A DNA stretch of 42,452 nucleotides, from the NCBI GenBank assembly GCA_031281945.1, contig JAITER010000023.1, positions 1 through 42,452 on the forward strand, read 5' to 3'. The translations under genes and the position numbers were made by a program. Position 1 is the first letter of the stretch; the number at the start of each line of letters is the position of its first letter. Below are positions 8,838 to 16,633 of the stretch, in pieces. Source of the stretch: Spirochaetaceae bacterium. GTDB taxonomy: Bacteria > Spirochaetota > Spirochaetia > Treponematales > Breznakiellaceae. The notes below the pieces were generated by a model. The model did not search any database and was not told the DNA's origin. It was given only the letters and a program-made list of their open reading frames with translations.

Positions 8838-8888
8838 GCTATTCCCGCTCCGCCGCCGCCAGAGCGGGCCGCGCAATGCGGGAATAGC
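8838..8888. repeat. Nested hairpin between DUF3343 and selD
   Basis: Two overlapping inverted repeats: outer arms GCTATTCCCGC and GCGGGAATAGC (11 bp, perfect) and an alternative inner pair CCCGCTC/GAGCGGG around a loop CGCCGCCGCCA. A closely similar loop sits in a hairpin at 33341-33371. It follows the DUF3343 stop by 23 bp and could end transcription, but there is no strong T run. Confidence 0.65.
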
Positions 8889-9006
8889 TTGTTCAAAAAC
8901 TTTAAGCCGGCGTCAACAAGCGCTAAAAAACAGCAAAATACGAAACGTTTTGCAAGGCTAATGCGCCGCAGGGCGAGCAAACAACCAGCCGCTTATTGAA
9001 ACAAGC
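8887..9006. mobile_element. Miniature repeat element with TTGTTC ends (copy C)
   Basis: Ends are inverted: GCTTGTTCAA at 8887-8896 and TTGAAACAAGC at 8996-9006. The interior aligns with the insertion in the phd antitoxin gene at 39645-39781: shared GCTTAAAAAAC-like start, TTTTGCAAG, and GGGCGAGCRAACAA. No coding capacity. It separates the DUF3343 gene from selD. Confidence 0.5.
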
Positions 9007-9034
9007 CCAATACACGGGCGCGATATATAAACAT

Positions 9035-9040
9035 TATAAT
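9035..9040 (+). promoter_or_regulatory. Possible selD -10 box
   Basis: TATAAT lies 59 bp before the selD ATG in an AT-rich stretch. No good -35 hexamer is seen at standard distance, so this is a weak call. Confidence 0.3.
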
Positions 9041-9098
9041 TATCAGAAAATCAAAGGCGGCGTATATACGCGCAAACCTAAAATGAGGAGCGGAATTT

Positions 9099-10205
9099 AT
9101 GAGTTATTTTGAAAAAAACGGCGGGAATTCGTTGCTTTCCGCGTGCGCGAGCGGCGGTTGCGGGGCGAAAATAGAAAGCGCGGCCCTCGCGTCATTGCTT
9201 TGCGCCCTTCCCTCTGGCGGCGGAGAAAACCTGCTTGTGGGTTTTGAAGGATGCGACGACGCCGCGGTTTACAAAATTGACGGCGAGCGCTCGCTTATAT
9301 TTACGGTGGATTTTTTTCCGCCTATGGTGGACGACCCCAAAACTTTTGGCCGTATAGCGGCGGCTAACGCTCTAAGCGACGTCTGGGCTATGGGCGGCGA
9401 ACCTTTTTTGGCGCTGAACCTGGTTTGTTTCCCGCAAAATATGGACAAAAAAATTTTGGCGGAAATACTTTACGGCGGGGCGGAAAAAATAGACGAGGCC
9501 GGAGCCGCGCTGGGCGGAGGCCACTCAATATACGGCAAAGAGCCAAAATACGGCCTCGCCGTCACCGGCATGGCGCAAACCGCCCGCATACGCAGAAATA
9601 ACACGCCCCGGCCAGGCGACAAGCTTATCCTAACCAAGCCGCTTGGCGCGGGCGTCGTAATGGCGGCGGCGCGGGTGGGAGAGGCCTCGGATGCGGCGGT
9701 AAAACAGGCTGTAACTTCCATGGAAAGGTTGAACCGGTACGCCTTTGAAGCGTCAAAAGACTTTGACATAAGCGCCTGCACGGACGTAACCGGTTTCGGC
9801 CTGTTGGTTCACGCCCTGGAGATGGCGTCCGGTTTAAAAACGGCGCCGCAAACAGGCCGGAAGCCGGCTCAAAACTCAGACGGCTGTAAAGTTTCAATCG
9901 CGCTAAACCCGCAGGCGGCGCCTTTTATCCCGCAAGCGGCGGATTACGCTTCCGCTTTCCTGCTGACCGCGGCGGGGCAGCGCAACCGCAAGCGAATGGA
10001 AGGAATCATAAACTTAACGGAGGTTCCTTTCGCGTTGCAAGAATTGATGTTCGACCCTCAAACAAGCGGCGGGCTTTTAATGGCGGTTTCCGCGAAAGAA
10101 GCGGAGCCGTTGCTTGAAGCCGTAAAAAAAGCCGGGGACGAAGGCGCCGCCATAATAGGCGAGGTGATTCCAAGGGCAAAAGAGCCGGTGGTTTTTAGGG
10201 GTTGA
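9099..10205 (+). CDS. selD: Selenide, water dikinase (selenophosphate synthetase)
   Basis: A 368-residue enzyme making selenophosphate from selenide and ATP, the selenium donor for selenocysteine and selenouridine. The active-site loop is SGGCGAKI with Cys21 and Lys24 in the positions of the catalytic Cys17 and Lys20 of the E. coli enzyme; it is a Cys, not a selenocysteine, form, and the second Cys of the E. coli GCGCK loop is Ala23. GFEGCDDAAV supplies ATP/Mg-binding Asp residues, and DPKTFGRIAAANALSDVWAMGGEP, GGGHSIYGKEPKYGLAVTG and FDPQTSGGLL are further family blocks. Length is normal. GAGGAG precedes the ATG by a good distance. No selA, selB or selC is visible in the window. A plausible partner is the upstream DUF3343 protein. 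Confidence 0.95.
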   Translation: MSYFEKNGGNSLLSACASGGCGAKIESAALASLLCALPSGGGENLLVGFEGCDDAAVYKIDGERSLIFTVDFFPPMVDDPKTFGRIAAANALSDVWAMGGEPFLALNLVCFPQNMDKKILAEILYGGAEKIDEAGAALGGGHSIYGKEPKYGLAVTGMAQTARIRRNNTPRPGDKLILTKPLGAGVVMAAARVGEASDAAVKQAVTSMERLNRYAFEASKDFDISACTDVTGFGLLVHALEMASGLKTAPQTGRKPAQNSDGCKVSIALNPQAAPFIPQAADYASAFLLTAAGQRNRKRMEGIINLTEVPFALQELMFDPQTSGGLLMAVSAKEAEPLLEAVKKAGDEGAAIIGEVIPRAKEPVVFRG

Positions 10206-10253
10206 GGCGCCGCCTGCGAAAAGCGCCGGTTCACTTGACGCCAAGCGGCGCCT
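10205..10253. terminator. Inverted repeat between convergent selD and cls
   Basis: Arms AGGCGCCGC (10205-10213) and GCGGCGCCT (10245-10253) are perfect complements around a 31-base loop, located between two convergent genes. There is no T tract, so termination is uncertain. Confidence 0.35.
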
Positions 10254-10266
10254 CCCTGTGCGGCGG

Positions 10267-11805
10267 TTATAAAATTGGAGCCAGGATACAAAGAACGTCG
10301 TCTAAAATGCGGCGAAAAGCGCTGCGCTCACAGTCCTTTAAAGTAATTTCGCGGCTTTGCGAAAGGGTTTGCAAAAAATCTTTTTTTACGTCCATAACCG
10401 CCGGCGTTTTATAAATCCAAACCCCGCATTCAAAATGAAGGCACAAACTGCGGTAATCCAAATTCGCCGTTCCTATTGAAGCGCAAACGTCATCCGAAAC
10501 AAAAGTTTTCGCGTGATTAAATCCTTTTGAATATTCATAGATGCGCACGCCGGCCTCCAAAAGGCGCCTGTAATACGCTCTTGTAACCATGTGAACAAGC
10601 GGCTTGTCGGGCATGGACGGGGTTATTATGCGCACATCCGTACCGGCTCTGGCCTGAGACGCAAGCTGGGAACACACGGATTCGTCGGGAATAAGGTACG
10701 GCGTGTTTATGTAAACATAATCTTTCGCGTTGTTTATAATCCTTAAATACACCTGTTCCGATACATATTCTTTGTCTATAGGGTTGCTGGAATACGGCTG
10801 TACATATCCGCTTCCTTTAATTGAACACTCTTTTTCTTTCCATGGATAAAAATTTATATATTCTTCCTCGTCTTCGCCTTCCGTAAATTTGCTGTTCCAC
10901 ATCCCTATAAATATAAGCGTCAAACTCCAGGCGGCGCAGCCTTTTATCATAACGCCCGCGTCTTTCCAGCGCCCATATTTTTCGTATACGTTGATATATT
11001 CATCGCCTATGTTGACGCCGCCGGTAAACGCGGTTCTGCCGTCTATAGAAACTATTTTGCGGTGGTCGCGGTAATTTTGCAGAGAAGAAAGAACGGGCCT
11101 AAAAGGGTTGAACACCTGGAGTTTTATGTTTAAATTTTTCGCCGTTTGCAAAAAATCCGGCGGCAATTTGTTTAAACAGCCTAAATCATCGTATATAATG
11201 CGCACGTCTACGCCCGCGCGCGTTTTTTTGGCGAGAATTTTCATAATTCCGTCCAGCATCACCCCGGAAGAAATAATAAAGAATTCAAGAAAAATATAAC
11301 GCTCCGCTTTTTCCAGCTCCTCCAAAAGCCGTTTGTAAAAAAGCTCACCAAGCGGGAAATACACGGTTTCCGTATGCGTGTAAACAGGAAAGCCCTTGCG
11401 TTCCTGCAAAAAACGCGCGTGTATAAAATACGGGTCTTCTTTTAAATCTTTTAAAGCATTCGGCGGAATAAAGAAAAACGGCCTGCTTTTTTTTAGAATT
11501 TTTTTTATGGAAATCCTGTATTTTTTTGGATCTGACTGCAAATAAAATATCATGTAAAACAATCCGCCAAAAAGAGGAAATGTAAGAATTAAAAATATCC
11601 ATGTTATTTTATACGCGGGTTTGTTGTTTTTGTTTAAAATATGCACGGACACTATAACGCTTAATAAAGTTAAAACGCCGTCTATATAAATTAAAAAAAT
11701 CGAAGAAGCCGCTATAAGCGCGGCTATAAAAGAAAGCTGCAACGCAAGCAGTAAAATGACAAAGTTTTTTTGTTTTGAAAAAAAACTTATAGCTTTATTT
11801 TTCAT
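10267..11805 (-). CDS. cls: Cardiolipin synthase (phospholipase D family)
   Basis: A 512-residue membrane enzyme that joins two phosphatidylglycerols into cardiolipin. Two N-terminal membrane segments (about residues 15-37 and 42-60) and a third near 68-90 precede two phospholipase D domains. Each carries an HKD motif: HRKIVSIDGRTAFTGGVN and HAKTFVSDDVCASIGTANLD, both with the trailing Gly-Gly or Gly-Thr-Ala-Asn. Length and order match bacterial Cls. The ATG has no strong ribosome binding site. Its stop lies close to the end of convergent selD; malQ ends upstream on the same strand beyond a terminator hairpin, so it probably has its own promoter. Confidence 0.93.
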   Translation of the reverse strand: MKNKAISFFSKQKNFVILLLALQLSFIAALIAASSIFLIYIDGVLTLLSVIVSVHILNKNNKPAYKITWIFLILTFPLFGGLFYMIFYLQSDPKKYRISIKKILKKSRPFFFIPPNALKDLKEDPYFIHARFLQERKGFPVYTHTETVYFPLGELFYKRLLEELEKAERYIFLEFFIISSGVMLDGIMKILAKKTRAGVDVRIIYDDLGCLNKLPPDFLQTAKNLNIKLQVFNPFRPVLSSLQNYRDHRKIVSIDGRTAFTGGVNIGDEYINVYEKYGRWKDAGVMIKGCAAWSLTLIFIGMWNSKFTEGEDEEEYINFYPWKEKECSIKGSGYVQPYSSNPIDKEYVSEQVYLRIINNAKDYVYINTPYLIPDESVCSQLASQARAGTDVRIITPSMPDKPLVHMVTRAYYRRLLEAGVRIYEYSKGFNHAKTFVSDDVCASIGTANLDYRSLCLHFECGVWIYKTPAVMDVKKDFLQTLSQSREITLKDCERSAFRRILDDVLCILAPIL

Positions 11806-11860
11806 GCATCAAAAAATTTAAAATAACAGGCGCCATTCGAAGAGCCGGACGTCCCGCCCG

Positions 11861-11890
11861 TAAAATCCGCCGGACGCCCGGCGGATTTTA
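11861..11890 (-). terminator. Rho-independent terminator after malQ
   Basis: A perfect 13-bp stem (TAAAATCCGCCGG / CCGGCGGATTTTA) with a 4-base loop begins 5 bases after the malQ stop on the minus strand and ends in TTTTA. Confidence 0.75.
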
Positions 11891-11895
11891 GATTT

Positions 11896-13392
11896 TTATG
11901 GGAGCCTCCCTGTCATTTTGGCGAGACGCCTTATTTCGGCGGCTGTTTCCGGGGTAAGCGCGCTTTCCGTTATACGCCATTTCCAGTTGCCGCCCGCCGT
12001 CGAGGGGGTGTTCATGCGGGCTTCGGCGCCCAGGCCCAAATAATCCTGCATTGGAATAATCGCGGTGTTGGATACGGAGGCAAGGGCCGCTTTTACAAAT
12101 GAACGCGCCCACTCCCCGTCCCCGTTCACGGACAAAAACTCCCTCGCCAGATTCACATCTTCCGCATTAGTGTTCCACGGCCAGGAAGCGGAAGTAAAGT
12201 TGTCGTGGGTTCCGGTGTACACAACGCTGTTGCTGTTGTAGTTATACGGCATATAACAACTAGGCTCCCTCGAATCGAAGGCGAACTGCAACACTTTTAT
12301 TCCGGGATATCCTGAGTATGCAAGCAACCGCCTAAGAGCCGGAGTTTGATAGCCCAAATCCTCCGCGATAATATTGGCCTTTGGAAAATTTTCATGCATC
12401 ATTTTTATAAAATCCACGCCCGGCCCTTTCATCCATCTGCCTCTTTTGGCGTCAGTCCTTTTAGAGCCTATGGAATAAAAACTTTCAAAGCCTCTAAAGT
12501 GGTCTATGCGCAATATATCGTATAAATCAAGATTCCATGTCAAGCGGCGGCGCCACCAAAGAAAACCGTCTTCCGCCATAATCTTCCAGCGATAAAGCGG
12601 ATTGCCCCATAACTGGCCGTTCTCCGCGAAAGGATCCGGCGGGCAACCGGCTACAACTGTAGGCCGCTTGCTTTTATCGGTTATAAACAGTTTTGTATGA
12701 ACCCAAAGGTCGCAACTATCCTGCGATACATATATGGGCATATCGCCTATTATAAAAACGCCTTTAGATGAAGCATAACTTTTTAAGGCGTCAAACTGAA
12801 CGCGGGCTATATATTGCTCAAAAAAATAATACAGAATTAAATCTTTATAATCTTTTATAAACTGGTTTAAGCGCGCTCTTTCCCGGTTTATCAACCCCCT
12901 GGGCCAATTCAAAAAACTTTTTCCGCCGTGGGTTTCTTTTATCGCCATAAAAAGCGCGTAGTCTTTTATCCAATACGCGCTTCGCCCGCAAAACTGAATA
13001 AAATGCTCGCCGTCCGTTTTAAACGACGCAAACGCCGCTTTAAGACAGGCCGCCTTGTTTTTGTATACAGCCTCGTAGTCCACGCTGTTCGGATCCATGC
13101 CCCAGTACCTTTTTTTGTATTCATCTTCGGGAAGAAGGCCTTCTTTTGTAAGCGCTTCCAAATCAATAAAGTACGGGTTTAAAGCGAACGCCGAAAAACT
13201 TTGGTACGGGCTGTCGCCCCACCCGGTCGGGGTTAGAGGAAGAACCTGCCAGTATCTTTGACCGCTCTCACACAAAAAATCTATCCACCTGTACGCGGCT
13301 TCGCCAAAATTTCCTATGCCGTAACGCGAAGGCAAACTGCTTACAGCAAGCAAAATTCCGGCGCCTCTTTTTTCGTGTATTCTTTTTTTCAT
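11896..13392 (-). CDS. malQ: 4-alpha-glucanotransferase (amylomaltase, GH77)
   Basis: A 498-residue cytoplasmic enzyme transferring maltodextrin segments between glucans. GH77 hallmarks are present: the N-terminal RGAGILLAVSSLPSRYGIGNFG and WQVLPLTPTG blocks, the nucleophile Asp in LRIDHFRGFE, the acid/base Glu in IIAEDLGYQTP, and the third acidic residue in YTGTHDNFT. Length is typical of the short bacterial form. I place the start at ATG 13392 because AAGGAA lies 6 bases before it; a TTG two codons upstream is less likely. No other glycogen or maltose gene is adjacent. The region upstream resembles, weakly, the repeat that precedes the giant lipoprotein and tamB genes. Confidence 0.93.
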   Translation of the reverse strand: MKKRIHEKRGAGILLAVSSLPSRYGIGNFGEAAYRWIDFLCESGQRYWQVLPLTPTGWGDSPYQSFSAFALNPYFIDLEALTKEGLLPEDEYKKRYWGMDPNSVDYEAVYKNKAACLKAAFASFKTDGEHFIQFCGRSAYWIKDYALFMAIKETHGGKSFLNWPRGLINRERARLNQFIKDYKDLILYYFFEQYIARVQFDALKSYASSKGVFIIGDMPIYVSQDSCDLWVHTKLFITDKSKRPTVVAGCPPDPFAENGQLWGNPLYRWKIMAEDGFLWWRRRLTWNLDLYDILRIDHFRGFESFYSIGSKRTDAKRGRWMKGPGVDFIKMMHENFPKANIIAEDLGYQTPALRRLLAYSGYPGIKVLQFAFDSREPSCYMPYNYNSNSVVYTGTHDNFTSASWPWNTNAEDVNLAREFLSVNGDGEWARSFVKAALASVSNTAIIPMQDYLGLGAEARMNTPSTAGGNWKWRITESALTPETAAEIRRLAKMTGRLP

Positions 13393-13503
13393 ATACAATT
13401 CCTTAAATGTAAAACTACCCCGTTTCTTATACGGCCAAAAATCCCGCGCATATTTTTAGCGCAAGGAACGATAAAAAACAAGCATCTTTTTTGACGCGGA
13501 TGA

Positions 13504-14619
13504 TTAGAGCGGCGATGAAAAAACCGGAATGCGTCCCGGAAAAAGTTTAATTACGGCAGGCGAAGATGAAGGGCGCAACAAGACGGTCTCGCCGTCCATT
13601 TGGGCTAAAACAGGGTTGTCGCAAAAAAAACGCAACTCACAAGCGTTAAATAAAACGGCTTCTTTTTCATTTATATGTTTTCCTGTTTTACACAGGCTTT
13701 TCAACTCAATTTTGCGCAATAACGGGGCCTGTTTTAATACGCAAACATTGCGTTCATCAGGCAGTATGCGAACCCCAGAACCATAAGAACGCCCGCCGCC
13801 GGCCCCCATAGCCGCAAAAAGTATTTTCTCTTTTGTATGATAAACAGCGGCTCCAGCTTCGTTGTACGCATCTAAAACCGTATACCCTACTTTATATATT
13901 TTATCGTAAAACAAAGCCGCCATATCCACCCATAATTTATATGAATCGTAAGGCAGAAGGCTTTTCATTTTGTTGGTCATGTGCGTTACAAAAGCGTCCA
14001 AACCAAAAGATAAAATGTTAAAAGCAAAAAAATCGCGGCCTTCGGGCGTTTTAAGGGACAACGCAGGGTTAAAAGCAAGATTTGTTTTTTTAATAATGCG
14101 CAAAAGAGATTCAGTTAATGAAACCCCGTCTGCGCCGTCGTTTCCAGTTCCCATGGGCAGCCTTAAAATCGCGCTTTGATTCCTAAAAAAATCCGGCGCC
14201 TTGTTTACTTCCAAAAGAACGTCGCGGCTTGCGCCGTCCCCTCCAGCCACAATTATAAGATAAAAAACGCCGTTTTCCCGCGCTTCTTTAATAAATTCAT
14301 GCGTAATCTCCCCGGCGCGCCGCCCGTCTTCCGTAAAAACAGCCCCGTAATCAGCCAAAGGCCCATTTAACTGGGCCGGAACAGTTTTTTTTTCGCGCAA
14401 TGGATTTTTTTCGGCTTCTTTAACAAGGAACGGCATTTGATTTTCGTGAGATTTCCAGCGCTTTTTTATTGTAAAACCGCCCGCTTCCCTGTTTATAATG
14501 ACGAGCCAAACAAGCTCCCAGCCAGGCGAGGCGGGGGTTCTTTCTATTATCTTTTTTAACGAAGACGCGAAAAATTTAAATCGCTCCAAATTTGGAACTG
14601 AATTGCGTATAAAACCCAT
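13504..14619 (-). CDS. Diacylglycerol-kinase-like lipid kinase
   Basis: A roughly 371-residue protein of the DAGK catalytic (YegS/DgkB/sphingosine kinase) family, which phosphorylates lipid hydroxyls with ATP. The nucleotide-binding core is seen as LVIINREAGG, VAGGDGASRDVLLEV and LPMGTGNDGADG, followed by FGLDAFVTHMTN and AMGAGGGRSYGSG. The usual NPxAGG is NREAGG. The start is uncertain: ATG 14619 begins 2 bases after the 3' end of tRNA-Pro on the same strand and no ribosome binding site is seen; about 50 residues of uncertain value precede the core. It may be read through from the tRNA. The lipid substrate cannot be told. Confidence 0.8.
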   Translation of the reverse strand: MGFIRNSVPNLERFKFFASSLKKIIERTPASPGWELVWLVIINREAGGFTIKKRWKSHENQMPFLVKEAEKNPLREKKTVPAQLNGPLADYGAVFTEDGRRAGEITHEFIKEARENGVFYLIIVAGGDGASRDVLLEVNKAPDFFRNQSAILRLPMGTGNDGADGVSLTESLLRIIKKTNLAFNPALSLKTPEGRDFFAFNILSFGLDAFVTHMTNKMKSLLPYDSYKLWVDMAALFYDKIYKVGYTVLDAYNEAGAAVYHTKEKILFAAMGAGGGRSYGSGVRILPDERNVCVLKQAPLLRKIELKSLCKTGKHINEKEAVLFNACELRFFCDNPVLAQMDGETVLLRPSSSPAVIKLFPGRIPVFSSPL

Positions 14620-14620
14620 C

Positions 14621-14693
14621 TCGGGACGGCGCGATTCGAACGCGCGATTTCTTGCTCCCAAAGCAAGCGCCTTAGCCTCTAGGCTACATCCCG
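14621..14693 (-). tRNA. tRNA-Pro (anticodon TGG)
   Basis: A complete 73-nt cloverleaf: acceptor CGGGATG/CGTCCCG, D arm GCCT/AGGC, anticodon stem CTTGC/GCAAG around loop TTTGGGA (anticodon TGG), T arm GCGCG TTCGAAT CGCGC, discriminator A. CCA is not encoded. Confidence 0.95.
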
Positions 14694-15062
14694 TTAGCCG
14701 CGATACAAAGTCCTACCGCAACTCTTTTAAACCGCTACGGCTAATGTACAGTAAAGGCCGGCAACTTTCAAGGCGTTTTTACACTGCAACACGAAAAATT
14801 TACCGCAAACAATAAATTGCGCCAACACCGCGCAGTTTGACCCCGCAACCGCCGCTTACGGCGGCTTTTCCAAGGCGGCGGCGTAAAAGAAAAAACAGCC
14901 GGCTCGCACGCGAAAAATGGGCGGACGCCCTTGTTGTAGGTTCGGCGTTTTTTGAAGCTCCGGATAAACAAGCGTTTTTAAAATCAGTTTGCAACCGCGC
15001 ATAAACTCTTTAGACTAAAAAATTTCACCCAAATTTGCGCCTTCTTTTTCATGTTGGGCGCA

Positions 15063-15087
15063 TTTTTTGCCGTTTCACGGCAAAAAA
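15063..15087. terminator. Bidirectional terminator hairpin
   Basis: A perfect 11-bp stem TTTTTTGCCGT / ACGGCAAAAAA with a 3-base loop; it carries a T tract on either strand. It could end transcripts coming from the 15534-16343 gene through the repeats. Confidence 0.7.
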
Positions 15088-15135
15088 CCGCGCTTTCCGC
15101 TCAAATTTGGCCGCTTTAGCGGACAAATTCTCAAT

Positions 15136-15220
15136 CGCTTGCGCTTCCAGCGGCGGCGCCGCATTCGGCCAACAGGCGCCGGCTTTCCGTTTTGGTTGCG
15201 GCTGGGGGCTCCGCCCCCCC
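15136..15220 (+). repeat. 85-bp direct repeat, first copy
   Basis: Starts GCTTGCGCTTCCAGCGGCGG and continues to the C run at 15214; near-identical to 15391-15475. Confidence 0.8.
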
Positions 15221-15390
15221 CCCTGGGCGTGAGCGCGCGCGAAACATTGAGCGCGGCCAGCCAACCCAGGCGGCACAGCGTGGGGCCAGATAATGGCCCA
15301 CGCCGTAGAAAAGGCAACCGGCCCCGCTGGGAGGCCTAGGCCTCCCAGACCCACCAAAAGTTCGCAACAGCGCGGCGGGGGGCCGGTAAC

Positions 15391-15475
15391 GGCTTGCGCT
15401 TCCAGCGGCGGCGCCGCATTCGGCCAACAGGCGCCGGCTTTCCGTTTTGGTTGCGGCTGGGGGCTCCGCCCCCCC
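15391..15475 (+). repeat. 85-bp direct repeat, second copy
   Basis: Starts GCTTGCGCTTCCAGCGGCGG and continues into the 15-C run at 15469-15483. The main visible difference from the first copy is the length of the C run. Confidence 0.8.
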
Positions 15476-15533
15476 CCCCCCCCGCTGGGAGGCCTCGGCC
15501 TCCCAGACCCACCAAAAGTTCGCGGCGGCGCGG

Positions 15534-16343
15534 CTAAGAAAAAGCTTTTTTTAGACGAGAAGAAAGCCACTCCAAAAGCGCCGCAGTGCGGTTGTTTACA
15601 GAAGCATTGGCTTGTTCAACAAACATAGACGGCAAAGAGGCGGCTTGAACTAAAGAAACCGCATAAACAAGAAGAGAATCCCCCGCATCTAAAACAACGG
15701 AATAAGAACACATATTTCCTTTGCTTATAACAGGAATAAACGCTATGCGCATGATCGTGATGTTTGTTTGAGAAAAGAAAATAGCGTTTGATTCTGTTTT
15801 GTAATTAAAAAGATAAACGTTGTCGCCAAATTTAGTGTCTTTTTGACGGACGAACACCGAAAAATCAGCAGGCGGCGTGGAAAATTCAGGGTCAGGAAGC
15901 GGGGCTTTATACGACGGGCCCTCCACAACCGCGGAACTTTCGTAAAGAGTGTGCATACGGCCCCGCCTTCTGGAAAAATACCGCAAACCGCGCAATGAAC
16001 TTAAAGCAAGCGTTTCGTTGTAAACCGCCGCGCGCTCTTTCTCCGTCCATGCGCTTTTGGAAGCCCCCTCCGGCTTTTTATACAGGCTAAGGGCTTCGGC
16101 GCAAACATTCGGCTTTAGATTGACGAGTTTTTCCGCAAGAGCTTTTCGTAAAGGCGGATAATTTGGGGCTATAGCGGGTTTCGCGCCGTCATCGTAACCG
16201 TTAGCGAAAACAACGCCGGACTTTTCAAGCTCCGCAACCGTTTCCGCATTTACAAAATCTTTAAAAGAAACGGCCAGGGAAAAATTCGAAATAGCTAAAA
16301 GGAAAAACGCCAAAAAGACGCCGTTTTTTATAGAATAACGCAT
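15534..16343 (-). CDS. Exported protein of unknown function
   Basis: A 269-residue protein with a signal peptide (residues 1-24, cleavage near FSLA). The mature part is mixed alpha/beta with a characteristic central run (RYFSRRRGRMHTLYESSAVVEG) and a C-terminal stretch of strands. I do not recognise a catalytic motif; it resembles an uncharacterised spirochaete family that I believe is catalogued as a DUF (possibly DUF6675), not verified. A periplasmic or envelope role is inferred from the signal peptide alone. Its stop lies directly beside the C-run repeat block, and tRNA-Gly is upstream on the same strand. Confidence 0.7.
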   Translation of the reverse strand: MRYSIKNGVFLAFFLLAISNFSLAVSFKDFVNAETVAELEKSGVVFANGYDDGAKPAIAPNYPPLRKALAEKLVNLKPNVCAEALSLYKKPEGASKSAWTEKERAAVYNETLALSSLRGLRYFSRRRGRMHTLYESSAVVEGPSYKAPLPDPEFSTPPADFSVFVRQKDTKFGDNVYLFNYKTESNAIFFSQTNITIMRIAFIPVISKGNMCSYSVVLDAGDSLLVYAVSLVQAASLPSMFVEQANASVNNRTAALLEWLSSRLKKAFS

Positions 16344-16441
16344 TTTTATAATTTATTTGATTGGCGCACCCGCAATAAAACAATAATTTTAATTCCAGAC
16401 CGTTGGATAAATGAAAATCTAACAGGGGCGCTTTTTTTAAA

Positions 16442-16513
16442 AGCGGCTGAAGGGAGTCGAACCCTCGTCTCCAGCTTGGAAGGCTGGGGTAATAGCCGTT
16501 ATACGACAGCCGC
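16442..16513 (-). tRNA. tRNA-Gly (anticodon TCC)
   Basis: A 72-nt cloverleaf: acceptor GCGGCTG/CAGCCGC, anticodon stem CCAGC/GCTGG around loop CTTCCAA (anticodon TCC), T loop TTCGACT, discriminator T. CCA is not encoded. Confidence 0.95.
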
Positions 16514-16633
16514 GAATGATGAATACAATTACAACCTAAACATACAAAAAAGTCAACGCCTTAAAACCGCCATATACGGGCTCAAAACCGCAGGGGCTTC
16601 CAGCCGCAAAAACAGCGCGTTCAGCATCCCGCT

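Larger units (their letters stand above)
14694..15533. repeat. Intergenic repeat block with C-runs
   Basis: An 840-bp gene-free stretch. From 15136 it is made of repeats: an 85-bp segment (15136-15220) recurs nearly identically at 15391-15475, each ending in the GGGGGCTCCGCCCCC hairpin and a C run (10 C at 15214-15223, 15 C at 15469-15483). The GGGAGGCC/GGCCTCCC hairpin and CAGACCCACC follow at 15324-15360 and 15485-15515. Between the first C run and its hairpin lies about 100 bp of unrelated sequence, as though one copy had been interrupted. 14700-15060 shows no gene I can support. Confidence 0.7.
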
